A DNA stretch of 54,799 bases, from positions 1 through 54,799 of the forward strand of contig NZ_JBAHUQ010000038.1 of the NCBI RefSeq assembly GCF_036689865.1, read 5' to 3'. The position numbers were made by a program, and so were the translations under genes. Of this stretch, positions 23,819 through 32,442 are shown piece by piece. A model generated the notes under the pieces. That model did not search any database, had not been told where the DNA came from, and saw nothing but the letters and a program-made list of their open reading frames with translations. The DNA comes from Magnetococcus sp. PR-3. GTDB lineage: Bacteria > Pseudomonadota > Magnetococcia > Magnetococcales > Magnetococcaceae. How positions within the stretch are numbered: position 1 is the stretch's first letter; each line of letters opens with the position of its first letter.

Positions 23819-24462
23819 AAAACACCTCAAGGCCCATGGTTAGGCGGAGAATGGCTGGTAACCTGACGGCTGGATGATCGTGAAACATAGACGCAGGGTG
23901 TGCAGCAGGTTGGCGATGCGCGTTACAACTGGGTAGCCTCAACGTGTGTGGACTGGCCGGTAAGGATCGCAAGAACAGAGGCTGGATTCTAGCGGGTCCC
24001 ATGCATAGGTCAAGCTTTCAATTGTAGGTAGGTGGGATTTTCCTGATGAATAGGTTTATCCAGGCGCCCCCTTATATAAAAGAAGTCGGACCCTTGGGCG
24101 AGCCGGTGGATTGTACTTAAACGGGGCGCCGTGGACAGGGCCCATTCAGTCCTGAACTAGAGATGCCAACGGGGCTATGGACAGGGCTGGTTCAACCCCG
24201 GTTGAGGTTCCAACAGCGCTGTGGAGAGGGCCGATGTAGCCCTGAGCAAGAGATGTTAACGGCGCTATGGAGAGGGCCAGGTTTACCCCTGGATCGCATT
24301 TTCAGCCAAGGGCGGGCTGGGGTTCAAACTCTCCTGCCATGGCCTGTGGGGGTTTGGATCTTTGCGTAATCGGTTCTGAGTATGGATAATCCATGCTCTG
24401 ACTGTCATGGTGGATCATACCCTGGCGGGGTGTGATCGTTATCAGGTAGAGAGTAGAAACTT
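23819..24462. other. Intergenic region between SulP and the glycan cluster
   Basis: Divergent promoter region. It holds a degenerate tandem repeat at 24121-24300 and no supported gene. Promoter elements are not clear enough to call. Confidence 0.4.
24121..24300. repeat. Degenerate tandem repeat, about four 44-48 bp units
   Basis: Units start at 24121, 24169, 24213 and 24259, each opening with AC(G/A)G(G/C)GC(G/T)(C/A)(C/T)GTGGA-like sequence and containing GAGGGCC/CAGGGC and an AGAGATG-like or GAGGTTCC block. Divergence is high, indicating an old array. Confidence 0.6.
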
Positions 24463-26514
24463 TTGCATACAGACTCCACACCTTGGGCCTCGGGCTCGGT
24501 GCAAGATTTAACGCGGCATGTGCAGCCGTTGCTGGCCCATGGTGCTTTCCATGAGGCTGAGCAGGCCTGTGTACGCTTTTTGGCGCACCATGACCGCAGC
24601 CCTGGGGCGTGGCATCTGCTGGGCACGATCTACCAGCAGCTCTCCCAGTTGGCGCAGGCCGCGCACTGTTATGACAAAGCGCTCACCATGGGGCCAGATG
24701 CTAAAATCCTCACCGATCTGGGCATTGTGCAGTTAATGCAGCAACACAAAGAGCAGGCCGAACAGCTTTTTGAACAGGCGGTGGCCTTACAACCCCGTAA
24801 TTTGGTGGCGTGGGTTAATTTAGGGGTGCTCCGTTCAGAAAAAAAGGCGTGGTCCGCCGCGGCAAGCTGTTACCGACAGGCGCTGTCGATCCACCCTGGT
24901 TTTGAAACCGCCCTGTTAAACCTAGCCTTTGTGCTGCTGGAGCAGGAGGCTTATGACGAAGCCCAAACCCACCTGCAAACGCTGTTGGATAAAGATGCCA
25001 CCCATCTACAGGCCCAGTTGTGCCTTAGTGATATTCTGGTGGGGCAGGATCAGCCAACCCAGGCGCTGCACCTGCTACAGGGGTGTATGGTCCACCATCC
25101 CCACAGTGCCATGGCCTACCAGAAGGTCGGTTTGATCTATCAACAGCTGGGCCATAAGGTGAAAGCGCAGGAGGCCTTTCAAGCGGCCTTAAGCCGGGAT
25201 GAGAGCTTGTTGGAGTCTCTGCTGGGGCTGGCCAGTGTGTTAAAGGACCAAGAGCAACTGAATGCCGCGCAGGCCCTTTATATGCAGGGGTTGCAACGTT
25301 GGCCAGATCATCCTCTGCTGCTCAATGGCTATGGGCACCTGCTGTTTGTGCAGGATCGGTTGGAGGAGGCGGCTTTTTTCTATCAACAGGCGTTGGATCG
25401 TCAACCCGAGCTGGCGGCCGCTTGGTTGAATAGAGGGATTTTATATTGGCAGCAGGGGGCGGTGGAACCCGCGCTGGCCTGCTTGGATCAGCTTTTAACC
25501 CTTAAACCCAGCCATGCCGGGGGGCACAGTGCCCGTGCGGAACTGCTGCTCTATATGGCCCGTTTTAAGGAGGCTTGGCAGGGTTTTCATTGGCGTTTAA
25601 AGACCCATGAAGCCAGCCACCTGGACCGCCATACCCAATGGCCCATGTGGCAGGGGCAACCGCTGCAGGGCAAACAGATTTTGGTCATGCAAGAGCAAGG
25701 GGTAGGGGATGAGGTGATGTTTGCTGCCCAGCTGCCTGCCCTGTTGGCGCGGGGGGCCGAGGTGGTGTGGGAGTGTGACGCCCGTTTAATGCCCCTTTTT
25801 GAGCGCTCCTTTGCCCATAAAAGGGTACGTTTTCTGGTTAAAGGCTCCCAGGGGCTGCCCGATAATAGCCGGTTTGACTACCGCGCTTTTGCCAACAGCC
25901 TGTTTCAATATTTGTGTGATGAACGGGGTTTTCCGCTTGTGCCCCAACGTGCCTACCTACAGGCCGATGCCCCTTTGGTGACGGAACTCCGCCGTCGTTA
26001 TCAGCAGATGGCCCAAGGCAAAACCATTATTGGGATCTCCTGGCAAACCTCAGCGGAAGCCTTTACCGATGAACGCTCCATCCCCCTACCGGTGCTCATG
26101 GCCCCGCTGCAGGCCCGCTTTGGTAGCCACTGTTTTTTTGTCAATCTTCAGTATGGGGCGGTGCAAGCGCAGTGTGACGCCCTGCGCCAACAGTTGGGGT
26201 GTACGCTTTATCAGGATGAAACCGTGGATGCCATGGCCTCTTTGGATGACTTTACCGCCCAGGTTGAGGCGTGTGATGGGGTGATCTCTATCGACAACAG
26301 CACCGTACATGTGGCTGGTGCGCTGGATAAACCCACCATGGTCCTGCTGCCGCTACAGCCCAGCTGGCGTTGGGGGGTGCAGGGAACCGAGAGCTACTGG
26401 TACCGTAGCCTGAAACTGCTGCGCAACCCGGTTAAATATCAGTGGTCTCATGGCATTGCTGCGGTGTTAAAAACCCTGCCAAGCTGGTTGTCGCAAGGGG
26501 GGCGTGGCGCATGA
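24463..26514 (+). CDS. TPR protein with C-terminal glycosyltransferase-like domain
   Basis: 683 aa. About ten tetratricopeptide repeats fill residues 15-390 (for example AWVNLGVLRSEKKAWSAA and AWLNRGILYWQQGAVEPA). Residues 400-680 form a GT-B/heptosyltransferase-like domain with EQGVGDEVMFAAQLP, CDARLMPLF and the nucleotide-sugar end ISIDNSTVHVAGALDKPTMVLLP. Proteins of this build modify surface or flagellar glycans in magnetotactic cocci and other proteobacteria. The start is TTG 24463, with AGAGAG upstream; no ATG lies near. Its stop overlaps the pyruvyltransferase ATG, so the cluster is an operon. A paralogue lies at 40172. Confidence 0.82.
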   Translation: MHTDSTPWASGSVQDLTRHVQPLLAHGAFHEAEQACVRFLAHHDRSPGAWHLLGTIYQQLSQLAQAAHCYDKALTMGPDAKILTDLGIVQLMQQHKEQAEQLFEQAVALQPRNLVAWVNLGVLRSEKKAWSAAASCYRQALSIHPGFETALLNLAFVLLEQEAYDEAQTHLQTLLDKDATHLQAQLCLSDILVGQDQPTQALHLLQGCMVHHPHSAMAYQKVGLIYQQLGHKVKAQEAFQAALSRDESLLESLLGLASVLKDQEQLNAAQALYMQGLQRWPDHPLLLNGYGHLLFVQDRLEEAAFFYQQALDRQPELAAAWLNRGILYWQQGAVEPALACLDQLLTLKPSHAGGHSARAELLLYMARFKEAWQGFHWRLKTHEASHLDRHTQWPMWQGQPLQGKQILVMQEQGVGDEVMFAAQLPALLARGAEVVWECDARLMPLFERSFAHKRVRFLVKGSQGLPDNSRFDYRAFANSLFQYLCDERGFPLVPQRAYLQADAPLVTELRRRYQQMAQGKTIIGISWQTSAEAFTDERSIPLPVLMAPLQARFGSHCFFVNLQYGAVQAQCDALRQQLGCTLYQDETVDAMASLDDFTAQVEACDGVISIDNSTVHVAGALDKPTMVLLPLQPSWRWGVQGTESYWYRSLKLLRNPVKYQWSHGIAAVLKTLPSWLSQGGRGA

Positions 26515-27614
26515 AAAGTGTCTTGATTATTAATGATACTTCGGGCACCTACCACCATGGCTGTCATGGCACCTCTCAAGCGTTGGTTCGTGGTTTTCAA
26601 GCCCGTGGCTGTATGGTGCGGACCATGCCGGTTAACTACAGCCACCATGCCCAGCCTGTGGTGACAGAGGAAGCCCAGTTTGAGGAAAAAGCCTTTGCTG
26701 AGCAGTTTCACGACACCAACATTCTCACCTCGGTATTGATGGAAGAGGCCGACCTGGTGGTGGTGAATATGGAGGGAACCCTGCACCGGTTGCGTGGTTC
26801 GGCCCGTATGCTGCTGTGGCTGGCTTGGTACGCCAAACGTTGGATGGCCACCCCGGTGATGCTGGTGAATGGTTCGCTTTTTCCCTACGGTAAGGCGCAG
26901 CAACCCCAAAGTGCCGACGATCAGCTGGCCCAGCGTCTGTACCAAAAGGTGCTACGGGTGATGGATGGGGTGGTGGTGCGAGATCCCATCTCCAAACAGG
27001 TGGCCGAGCAGATGGGGGTGCCCGTGCAGCAGGGGTATGACTCCCTCCCGCTTTTTTTGCACACCTTAGAGCTGGATGACCAGGTGCCTGCTTATGATCT
27101 GTGCCTGAGCAGTGGTGTGGCCACCCCGGTGGCGGAGACCATTGACTATGTGGAGCATGCGTTAACGCTGGGCCTTCGCTGTGCTTTTGTCATGGGGGCC
27201 CACCGTCAACCGGCGTTGGAGGATGTGGCGGCTTTAAAAGCGCTACAGGCCCACTTTGGCCACCGCTGTGACTTTGTGAACTGTGCCGATGAGCAGCGTT
27301 TTTTCTCGATCCTAAACAAGAGCCGGGCGATCTTAACCGACCGTTTTCACTATGTGGTGGCGGCCAACTTTTTGGGTGTTCCGCTGTTTGTTGGGGAGAG
27401 CAACACCCCAAAGATCCAGGGTATTAGCGGTTGGCGGGTGGGGCTGTGGCTGAAGAAGAGTCACTTTTTAACCCTGCCCAACCGCGATGCCTTTTTACAG
27501 GCCATTCGCCAACAAACGGCAGATGCCTCCGTACGGGAGGAGATCTTGCAATTGAGCCGGGTTAATCAAGATCTGGCGCACCATTTTTTGTTTCATCAAG
27601 CACACGAACGGTGA
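26511..27614 (+). CDS. Polysaccharide pyruvyltransferase family protein
   Basis: The 367-aa product fits the CsaB/WcaK-type pyruvyltransferases: an N-terminal IINDTSGTYHHGCHGTS nucleotide-binding-like loop, VVVRDPISKQVAEQMG, and late SRAILTDRFHYVVAANFLGVP, the family hallmark. These enzymes add ketal-linked pyruvate from phosphoenolpyruvate to glycans, giving negative charge or surface anchoring. The ATG overlaps the upstream TGA (ATGA). With its neighbours it suggests synthesis or decoration of an acidic surface glycan. Confidence 0.85.
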   Translation: MKSVLIINDTSGTYHHGCHGTSQALVRGFQARGCMVRTMPVNYSHHAQPVVTEEAQFEEKAFAEQFHDTNILTSVLMEEADLVVVNMEGTLHRLRGSARMLLWLAWYAKRWMATPVMLVNGSLFPYGKAQQPQSADDQLAQRLYQKVLRVMDGVVVRDPISKQVAEQMGVPVQQGYDSLPLFLHTLELDDQVPAYDLCLSSGVATPVAETIDYVEHALTLGLRCAFVMGAHRQPALEDVAALKALQAHFGHRCDFVNCADEQRFFSILNKSRAILTDRFHYVVAANFLGVPLFVGESNTPKIQGISGWRVGLWLKKSHFLTLPNRDAFLQAIRQQTADASVREEILQLSRVNQDLAHHFLFHQAHER

Positions 27615-27666
27615 CGGGCTGCGGCTTTGGCTGACGGTCTAAGGCACCATAGGAAGGGGCAGTACC

Positions 27667-28224
27667 ATGCATGGTCTAAAACCGGAGCAGCATGACCAGG
27701 CCTATCTACATACCCTGTTTCATAAACGTTCCGTCGCTGTGGTGGGGAATGCCGCCTCCCTGTTTCAAAAAAACCTGGGTGGGGCCATTGATGGGCATGA
27801 CATCGTTTTACGCATGAACAGTGGCTATATTCGGGATGTCAAACAGCAGGGCGCCAAGTTTCATGTGCATGTGTTTTCACAGATCTTTACCATTCCGCAC
27901 TGGCCTGTCGATCAAAGACCGGCCCACACGGTGTGGATGTCCCCTTCCATGCGGGAGCATAACCCAGATCCCAGCCAGATTTTTTATCCGCTGCCGCTGT
28001 GGCATGCCCTGCATCAACAACTGGGGGCACGCCCTTCAGTCGGGGCGATGTGTGTGGATATGGTGACCCAAATGGGTGCGGCGCACATGGGGGTGTTTGG
28101 GTTTGACTTTAAAAAAAGCCCCACCTTTTATGATGGCAACACCAACCGCTCTGTGCATGATTTTGATCGGGAAGCTGAGTATATACAGGCCCTGCTCAAA
28201 GCACGGGGATGGCGTTTCTACTAA
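27667..28224 (+). CDS. GT29 (sialyltransferase)-like protein
   Basis: The 185-aa product shows the GT29 motif layout: an L-like motif VAVVGNAASL with IDGHDIVLRMN (residues 23-52), an S-like region GAMCVDMVTQMGAAHMGVFGFD (in parts), and a final H...E (VHDFDREAEY). Residues and order match bacterial GT29-like proteins related to eukaryotic sialyltransferases. The likely role is transfer of a nine-carbon acidic sugar. No sialic or pseudaminic acid synthesis gene is in the window. GGAAGGGG precedes the start, and it is 52 nt after the pyruvyltransferase. Confidence 0.78.
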   Translation: MHGLKPEQHDQAYLHTLFHKRSVAVVGNAASLFQKNLGGAIDGHDIVLRMNSGYIRDVKQQGAKFHVHVFSQIFTIPHWPVDQRPAHTVWMSPSMREHNPDPSQIFYPLPLWHALHQQLGARPSVGAMCVDMVTQMGAAHMGVFGFDFKKSPTFYDGNTNRSVHDFDREAEYIQALLKARGWRFY

Positions 28225-28741
28225 CCGGGGTGGTGCCAAACAGCACGGTTAGGGGCCACCTTGCCCCGGCCTTGGTGGCAGGGTAGGCGGCCTGGGCGCA
28301 CCAAGCCCCACAGGGTGCCCCCGTTGCTTTTATCCTGCCTTTTATCCTGGCTGGTCTAGGTCTGGCCTGGGGTTGCCGGTCAGCCCTGCTCTATGACAGA
28401 TCTGGGTTTAACCGGCGGCGCGGCTCCCCGGGTGCTTTAACGTGTAAGGGGTAGCCTGGATATAGGCCAGCCACAGCTCGCCCCGTTGGCGCGGTTGGTT
28501 GATCCGCCATACCTGCGGTCTTCACCCCCCCCCACGCGCACTTAGGTGGGGCGTTCCCCCCCACAAAAAGCATCAGGGGCTCTTTTCAGCGTCTGCTTGG
28601 GCCCTTGTCTGCTGGGCCAGCGCTTTCCCGCTGTGCTGAAGGCCATAGGCAATACGGCTTGGGTCCATGGGGGGCCAAGTCCGGTTTGTCTCTGCGCGCA
28701 TGGGTAAGGATAATCCCGTAGAGGGGCTGCCCTGGGGGCCC
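28225..28741. other. Intergenic between convergent genes, no gene seen
   Basis: A GC-rich gap between the GT29-like gene and the convergent carboxynorspermidine synthase. Runs of C (28525-28561) and simple GC palindromes occur, but no stem with a T-run is convincing and no open frame has coding character. Confidence 0.4.
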
Positions 28742-29941
28742 TTAAAAGGTGTCGTGGCTTAGGGTCTCCACGCTCCAGGGTAGGCCGAAGCTGTTTAAGC
28801 GTGACATGAAAGGATCGGGATCAAACTGCTCCACATTGTAGACCCCCGCTTTTTTCCACAGGCCGCTGAGCATCAGGTCCGCACCGATCATGGCGGGCAC
28901 ACCGGTGGTGTAGGAGACCGCCTGGGCCCCAAGCTCCTGGTAGCACTGGGCGTGATCGCATATGTTAAAAATTCTCACCGTCTTAGGCTGCCCATACTTT
29001 TGGCCGTGGATATGACAGCCAATGGAGGTCTGACCCTGGTAGTTTTCCGCCAAAGATCCCGGGTCGGGCAACAGCGCTTTAAGAAACTGTAGGGGGATGA
29101 TGGGGGTGCCTTCGTACATCACCGGGTCAATGCGGGTCATGCCAACATTTTCCAGTACCCGCAGGTGGGTGAGGTAGGCCTCGGAAAAGGTCATCCAAAA
29201 ACGGATGCGTTCCAGACCCGGAATGTTCTGGATCAGGGACTCCTCCTCCTCATGATAAATCAGGTAGCCCCGGCGTTCGCCAATACCTGGAAAATCAATC
29301 ATCTTGCTTTCGGAGAGGGCAGGAATGCTCTTCCACACCCCTTTTTCCCAATAGCGGCCCGGTTGGGTGATCTCCCGAATGTTGATTTCAGGATTAAAAT
29401 TGGTGGCAAAAGCTTGGTGGTGATCCCCCGCATTGCAGTCAAAAATATCAATGGTTTGAATGCGATCAAACAGATTTTTTTGCGCATGAGCACTAAAGAC
29501 GTTGGTCACCCCAGGGTCAAAACCACACCCCAGCAGCGCCATTAAACCGGCCTCTTTAAAGCGTGTGTGGTAGGCCCATTGCTCTTTATATTCAAAACCG
29601 TGAGCGTCGGGGTGCTCATAGTTGGCGGTGTCTAGATAGTGTACCCCGGTCTGTAAACAGGCCTCCATAATGGTAAGGTCCTGATAGGGCAGGGCCACAT
29701 GGATCACCAGCTCCGGCTTGCTCTTTTTAATCAAGGCCACCAGTTCCGGCACAGCGTCAGCATCCACCTGAGCCAGCTCAATGGGGGCAAAATGGTCCGG
29801 TAGCTTATCGGTGAGGGTTTGACAGCGGCTCAGGGTACGGCTGGCCAAGGTGATGTGGCTAAAGATATCGGGTCGGCTGGCACACTTATGGACCACCACA
29901 GAGGCTACACCGCCACAACCGATGATCATGATTCGGCTCAT
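28742..29941 (-). CDS. Carboxynorspermidine / carboxyspermidine synthase (saccharopine dehydrogenase-like)
   Basis: 399 aa. The N-terminal Rossmann loop IMIIGCGGVASVV (residues 4-16) binds NADPH; the saccharopine-dehydrogenase-type core follows (GFDPGVTNVFSAHA near residue 145). It condenses aspartate semialdehyde with putrescine or diaminopropane to a carboxy-polyamine. The divergent neighbour at 30161 is the matching decarboxylase, so the pair forms the alternative spermidine pathway that does not use decarboxylated SAM. The length is normal for the family. Confidence 0.9.
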   Translation of the reverse strand: MSRIMIIGCGGVASVVVHKCASRPDIFSHITLASRTLSRCQTLTDKLPDHFAPIELAQVDADAVPELVALIKKSKPELVIHVALPYQDLTIMEACLQTGVHYLDTANYEHPDAHGFEYKEQWAYHTRFKEAGLMALLGCGFDPGVTNVFSAHAQKNLFDRIQTIDIFDCNAGDHHQAFATNFNPEINIREITQPGRYWEKGVWKSIPALSESKMIDFPGIGERRGYLIYHEEEESLIQNIPGLERIRFWMTFSEAYLTHLRVLENVGMTRIDPVMYEGTPIIPLQFLKALLPDPGSLAENYQGQTSIGCHIHGQKYGQPKTVRIFNICDHAQCYQELGAQAVSYTTGVPAMIGADLMLSGLWKKAGVYNVEQFDPDPFMSRLNSFGLPWSVETLSHDTF

Positions 29942-30160
29942 CGTACATCTACTCCAGACAAAGGATCCATGCCAACACAGAGGGCGTTCAGATAATGATC
30001 GGGATAGGGGGGGAGATCAAGCAAATTACGTGTGACAAATGTGCGAAAAAAAGATCCTCAAAGCTGCTAAGGTGTGATTAAATGCGGCGATAGGGTGGTG
30101 CGGTCAGCTTGACAGACCCCCATCCCCCGAATTTTTCCCCTCTGTTTAGGCCGGTGGCCC

Positions 30161-31342
30161 ATGAGCATCACTCCAACCAGCTGGATCGAAGACCCCATGA
30201 CGGACCTGCCGGGTGAGAGCCTGGTGCGGCAGCTTGATCTGACCAAGATCCCCAGCCCCCACTACCTGTTGGATGGGCAAAGATTAATGCAAAATGGTCG
30301 CATCCTGGCGGATGTCGCGCAGCGCAGTGGGGCCACCATAATCCTGGCGCTTAAAGCGTTTGCCCATGCGCAGGCGTTGGCGTACTTAAAGCCCTATCTG
30401 CATGGGGTCGCCGCCAGTTCGTTGCATGAGGCCCAGTTGGGGAAAAAGGCTGTTGGGGGGGCGTTGCATCTCTACGCACCGGCCTATCAACCTGAGGCGA
30501 TGGCCTACTACGCAGAACATGCCAGCCATATTGTGTTTAACTCCTTTGGCCAGTGGCGGCGCTATAAGACGCACCTACGTGACAGCAGCGCTTCGGTGGG
30601 CATACGCATCAACCCCGAGCACTCTACCCGTACAGATTTTGACAGCTGCGACCCTTGCCAACCGGGCTCCCGCCTGGGGGTACCTGCTGCGCTGTTTGAG
30701 GCCGATGCGGTGGATGGCCTGGAAGGGTTGCACTTTCACACCCTCTGTATGCAGGGTCCTGAGGCCCTGGCAGAGACGCTGGCGGCGGTAGAGGCCAAGT
30801 TTGGCGTGTGGCTGCCTAAGCTCAAGTGGGTCAATTTTGGCGGGGGGCATTTAATCACCCACCCAGATTATGACCGTGACCGGTTGGTTGAGTTGATTAA
30901 GGCTTTTAGCGCCCGTTATGGGGTGCAGGTTATTTTGGAGCCTGGGGCTGGGGCGGTGTTTGGCAGTGGGGTGTTGGTGGCCCAGGTGGAGGATATTATC
31001 CACACCGAGCTGCCCAGTGTGGTGTTGGATGTCTCTGCCGCTGCCCATGTGACCGATGTGCTGGATCTGGGCTGGCGTCCGACCCTATGGGGCGCGGGGC
31101 GGGCTCAAGAGTATGCACACACCTATCGGCTGGGGGGGCACTCCTGCCTATCTGGGGACTATTTTGGTCTCTACAGCTTTCCGCACCCTTTGCAGGTGGG
31201 GCAGCGCTTGGTGTTTTTGGATATGGCCCACTACACCTTGGTAAAAATGACCACCTTTAACGGCTTGCAACCCCCACCGGTGCATCTTTTAAACGAGGGG
31301 TCACTTGATCTCTTGCAGGGCCAGCTTGGCCTCCAACCGTAG
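30161..31342 (+). CDS. nspC: Carboxynorspermidine decarboxylase
   Basis: 393 aa, a PLP-dependent alanine-racemase-fold decarboxylase. K65 in LALKAFAHAQ is the PLP lysine. LEGLHFHTLCMQ, KWVNFGGGHLIT and the C-terminal GGHSCLSGDYFG are characteristic of NspC. It removes the carboxyl group from carboxy(nor)spermidine to give (nor)spermidine. The start at 30161 lacks a strong ribosome site; ATG 30197 is an alternative. Its last 42 bp overlap a minus-strand response regulator tail to tail. Confidence 0.92.
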   Translation: MSITPTSWIEDPMTDLPGESLVRQLDLTKIPSPHYLLDGQRLMQNGRILADVAQRSGATIILALKAFAHAQALAYLKPYLHGVAASSLHEAQLGKKAVGGALHLYAPAYQPEAMAYYAEHASHIVFNSFGQWRRYKTHLRDSSASVGIRINPEHSTRTDFDSCDPCQPGSRLGVPAALFEADAVDGLEGLHFHTLCMQGPEALAETLAAVEAKFGVWLPKLKWVNFGGGHLITHPDYDRDRLVELIKAFSARYGVQVILEPGAGAVFGSGVLVAQVEDIIHTELPSVVLDVSAAAHVTDVLDLGWRPTLWGAGRAQEYAHTYRLGGHSCLSGDYFGLYSFPHPLQVGQRLVFLDMAHYTLVKMTTFNGLQPPPVHLLNEGSLDLLQGQLGLQP

Positions 31343-31759
31343 AATGTGGTCCAGCAGGTTGGCTTCCCGTTTTTTCCACATCTGCTGTTGCATCAGGTGG
31401 GCACGAATGCGCGCTTTAACCAGGGTGGCATCCACCGGTTTCATCATATAATCCACCGCGCCCAACATCAGCCCTTTGGCCTCATCCAAAATCGTATCCT
31501 TACTGGTGAGGAAGATAATGGGAATGCTGCGGGTGGCCGGGGCGCTCTTGAGGCGGCGGCACACCTCGTAGCCATCCATACCTGGCATCATAATATCCAG
31601 CAAAATCAGATCTGGGCTGGGGGTCTTGGCGGCAATCTCCAAGGCCTTTTCACCACGGGTGGCGGCAAGGATTGTATAGTCCTCTTTCAAGGTGTTGCTT
31701 ATCACGGCGATGTTTTCCGGGGCATCATCCACCACCAGAATACGCGCTTTGTCAGACAT
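31301..31759 (-). CDS. CheY-like response regulator with C-terminal helix
   Basis: 152 aa. The receiver domain (residues 5-122) has the acidic pair DD11-12, phospho-acceptor D55 in LILLDIMMPGMDG, and the T/K positions (FLTSK). Residues 122-152 form a charged coiled coil, no output domain. The 3' end overlaps nspC by 42 bp on the other strand. It lies downstream of a kinase/regulator pair, with 77 bp between, and may be co-transcribed with them; its partner is unknown. Confidence 0.9.
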   Translation of the reverse strand: MSDKARILVVDDAPENIAVISNTLKEDYTILAATRGEKALEIAAKTPSPDLILLDIMMPGMDGYEVCRRLKSAPATRSIPIIFLTSKDTILDEAKGLMLGAVDYMMKPVDATLVKARIRAHLMQQQMWKKREANLLDHILRLEAKLALQEIK

Positions 31760-31836
31760 GGTGTGGCTCTCTTAACGGGGCTGTTTTCAGGCTCCGGCGA
31801 TGGGGGTGACTTACTAAGATTGGGCAGGGCCGCCGC

Positions 31837-32442
31837 TTAGAGGGGGACATCTCGGTAGCGGGAGATCAGCTCAACCATGGAGCGGGCCTCGAGCTTGCCC
31901 AATATATTGGCGCGGTGGGTGTCGACGGTGCGGTTGGAGACATTTAAACTTTCCGCCATCTGCTTGGTGGTGTGGCCTTGCAGCAGCAGTTCAAAAATTT
32001 CCCGTTCCCGGCGGGTGAGCTCTTCGAGCGCCTTAAGCAGCACGCTCTGTCCGGCAACCGTCTGTTTGCGTGCTTCCAGATCCAACAGAACTTCCTGAAC
32101 CCGATCTAGAAAGCGTTGTTCATCCAAGGGTTTTTCAAAAAAATCGGCGGCACCTTGTTTCATGGCGTGTACCGCCGTCTGTAGGGTGCCGTGGCCGGAT
32201 AAAAAGATCACCGTGGTGTTTTGGTCATGATCTCGAATACGCTTTTGTAGCTCCAGCCCCCCCATGCGGGGCATGCGCAGGTCCAAAATAATGCAGCTGG
32301 GCTCGCCAGGGTTCCACTTCTCCAGGAACGCATCGCCCCCATCACAGCAGATCGCCTCAACCTCAATCGACTCCAGTAACCAGCAGAGAGATTGCCGGAA
32401 GTCGGCATCATCTTCCACCAAATAGACCCGTGCTTTACTCAT
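31837..32442 (-). CDS. FixJ/NarL-type response regulator with LuxR HTH
   Basis: 201 aa. The receiver domain has phospho-acceptor D54 (D56 from the first in-frame ATG) in IILDLRMPRMGG. Residues 135-200 form a LuxR-type HTH (LTRREREIFELLLQG, then SNRTVDTHRANILGKL). The start at 32442 is chosen because GGAGC precedes it inside the kinase 3' end; the frame also has an ATG at 32448. It overlaps the kinase by 8 bp, so the pair is translationally coupled: a classic FixLJ/TtrSR-like system. The signal is unknown. Confidence 0.9.
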   Translation of the reverse strand: MSKARVYLVEDDADFRQSLCWLLESIEVEAICCDGGDAFLEKWNPGEPSCIILDLRMPRMGGLELQKRIRDHDQNTTVIFLSGHGTLQTAVHAMKQGAADFFEKPLDEQRFLDRVQEVLLDLEARKQTVAGQSVLLKALEELTRREREIFELLLQGHTTKQMAESLNVSNRTVDTHRANILGKLEARSMVELISRYRDVPL

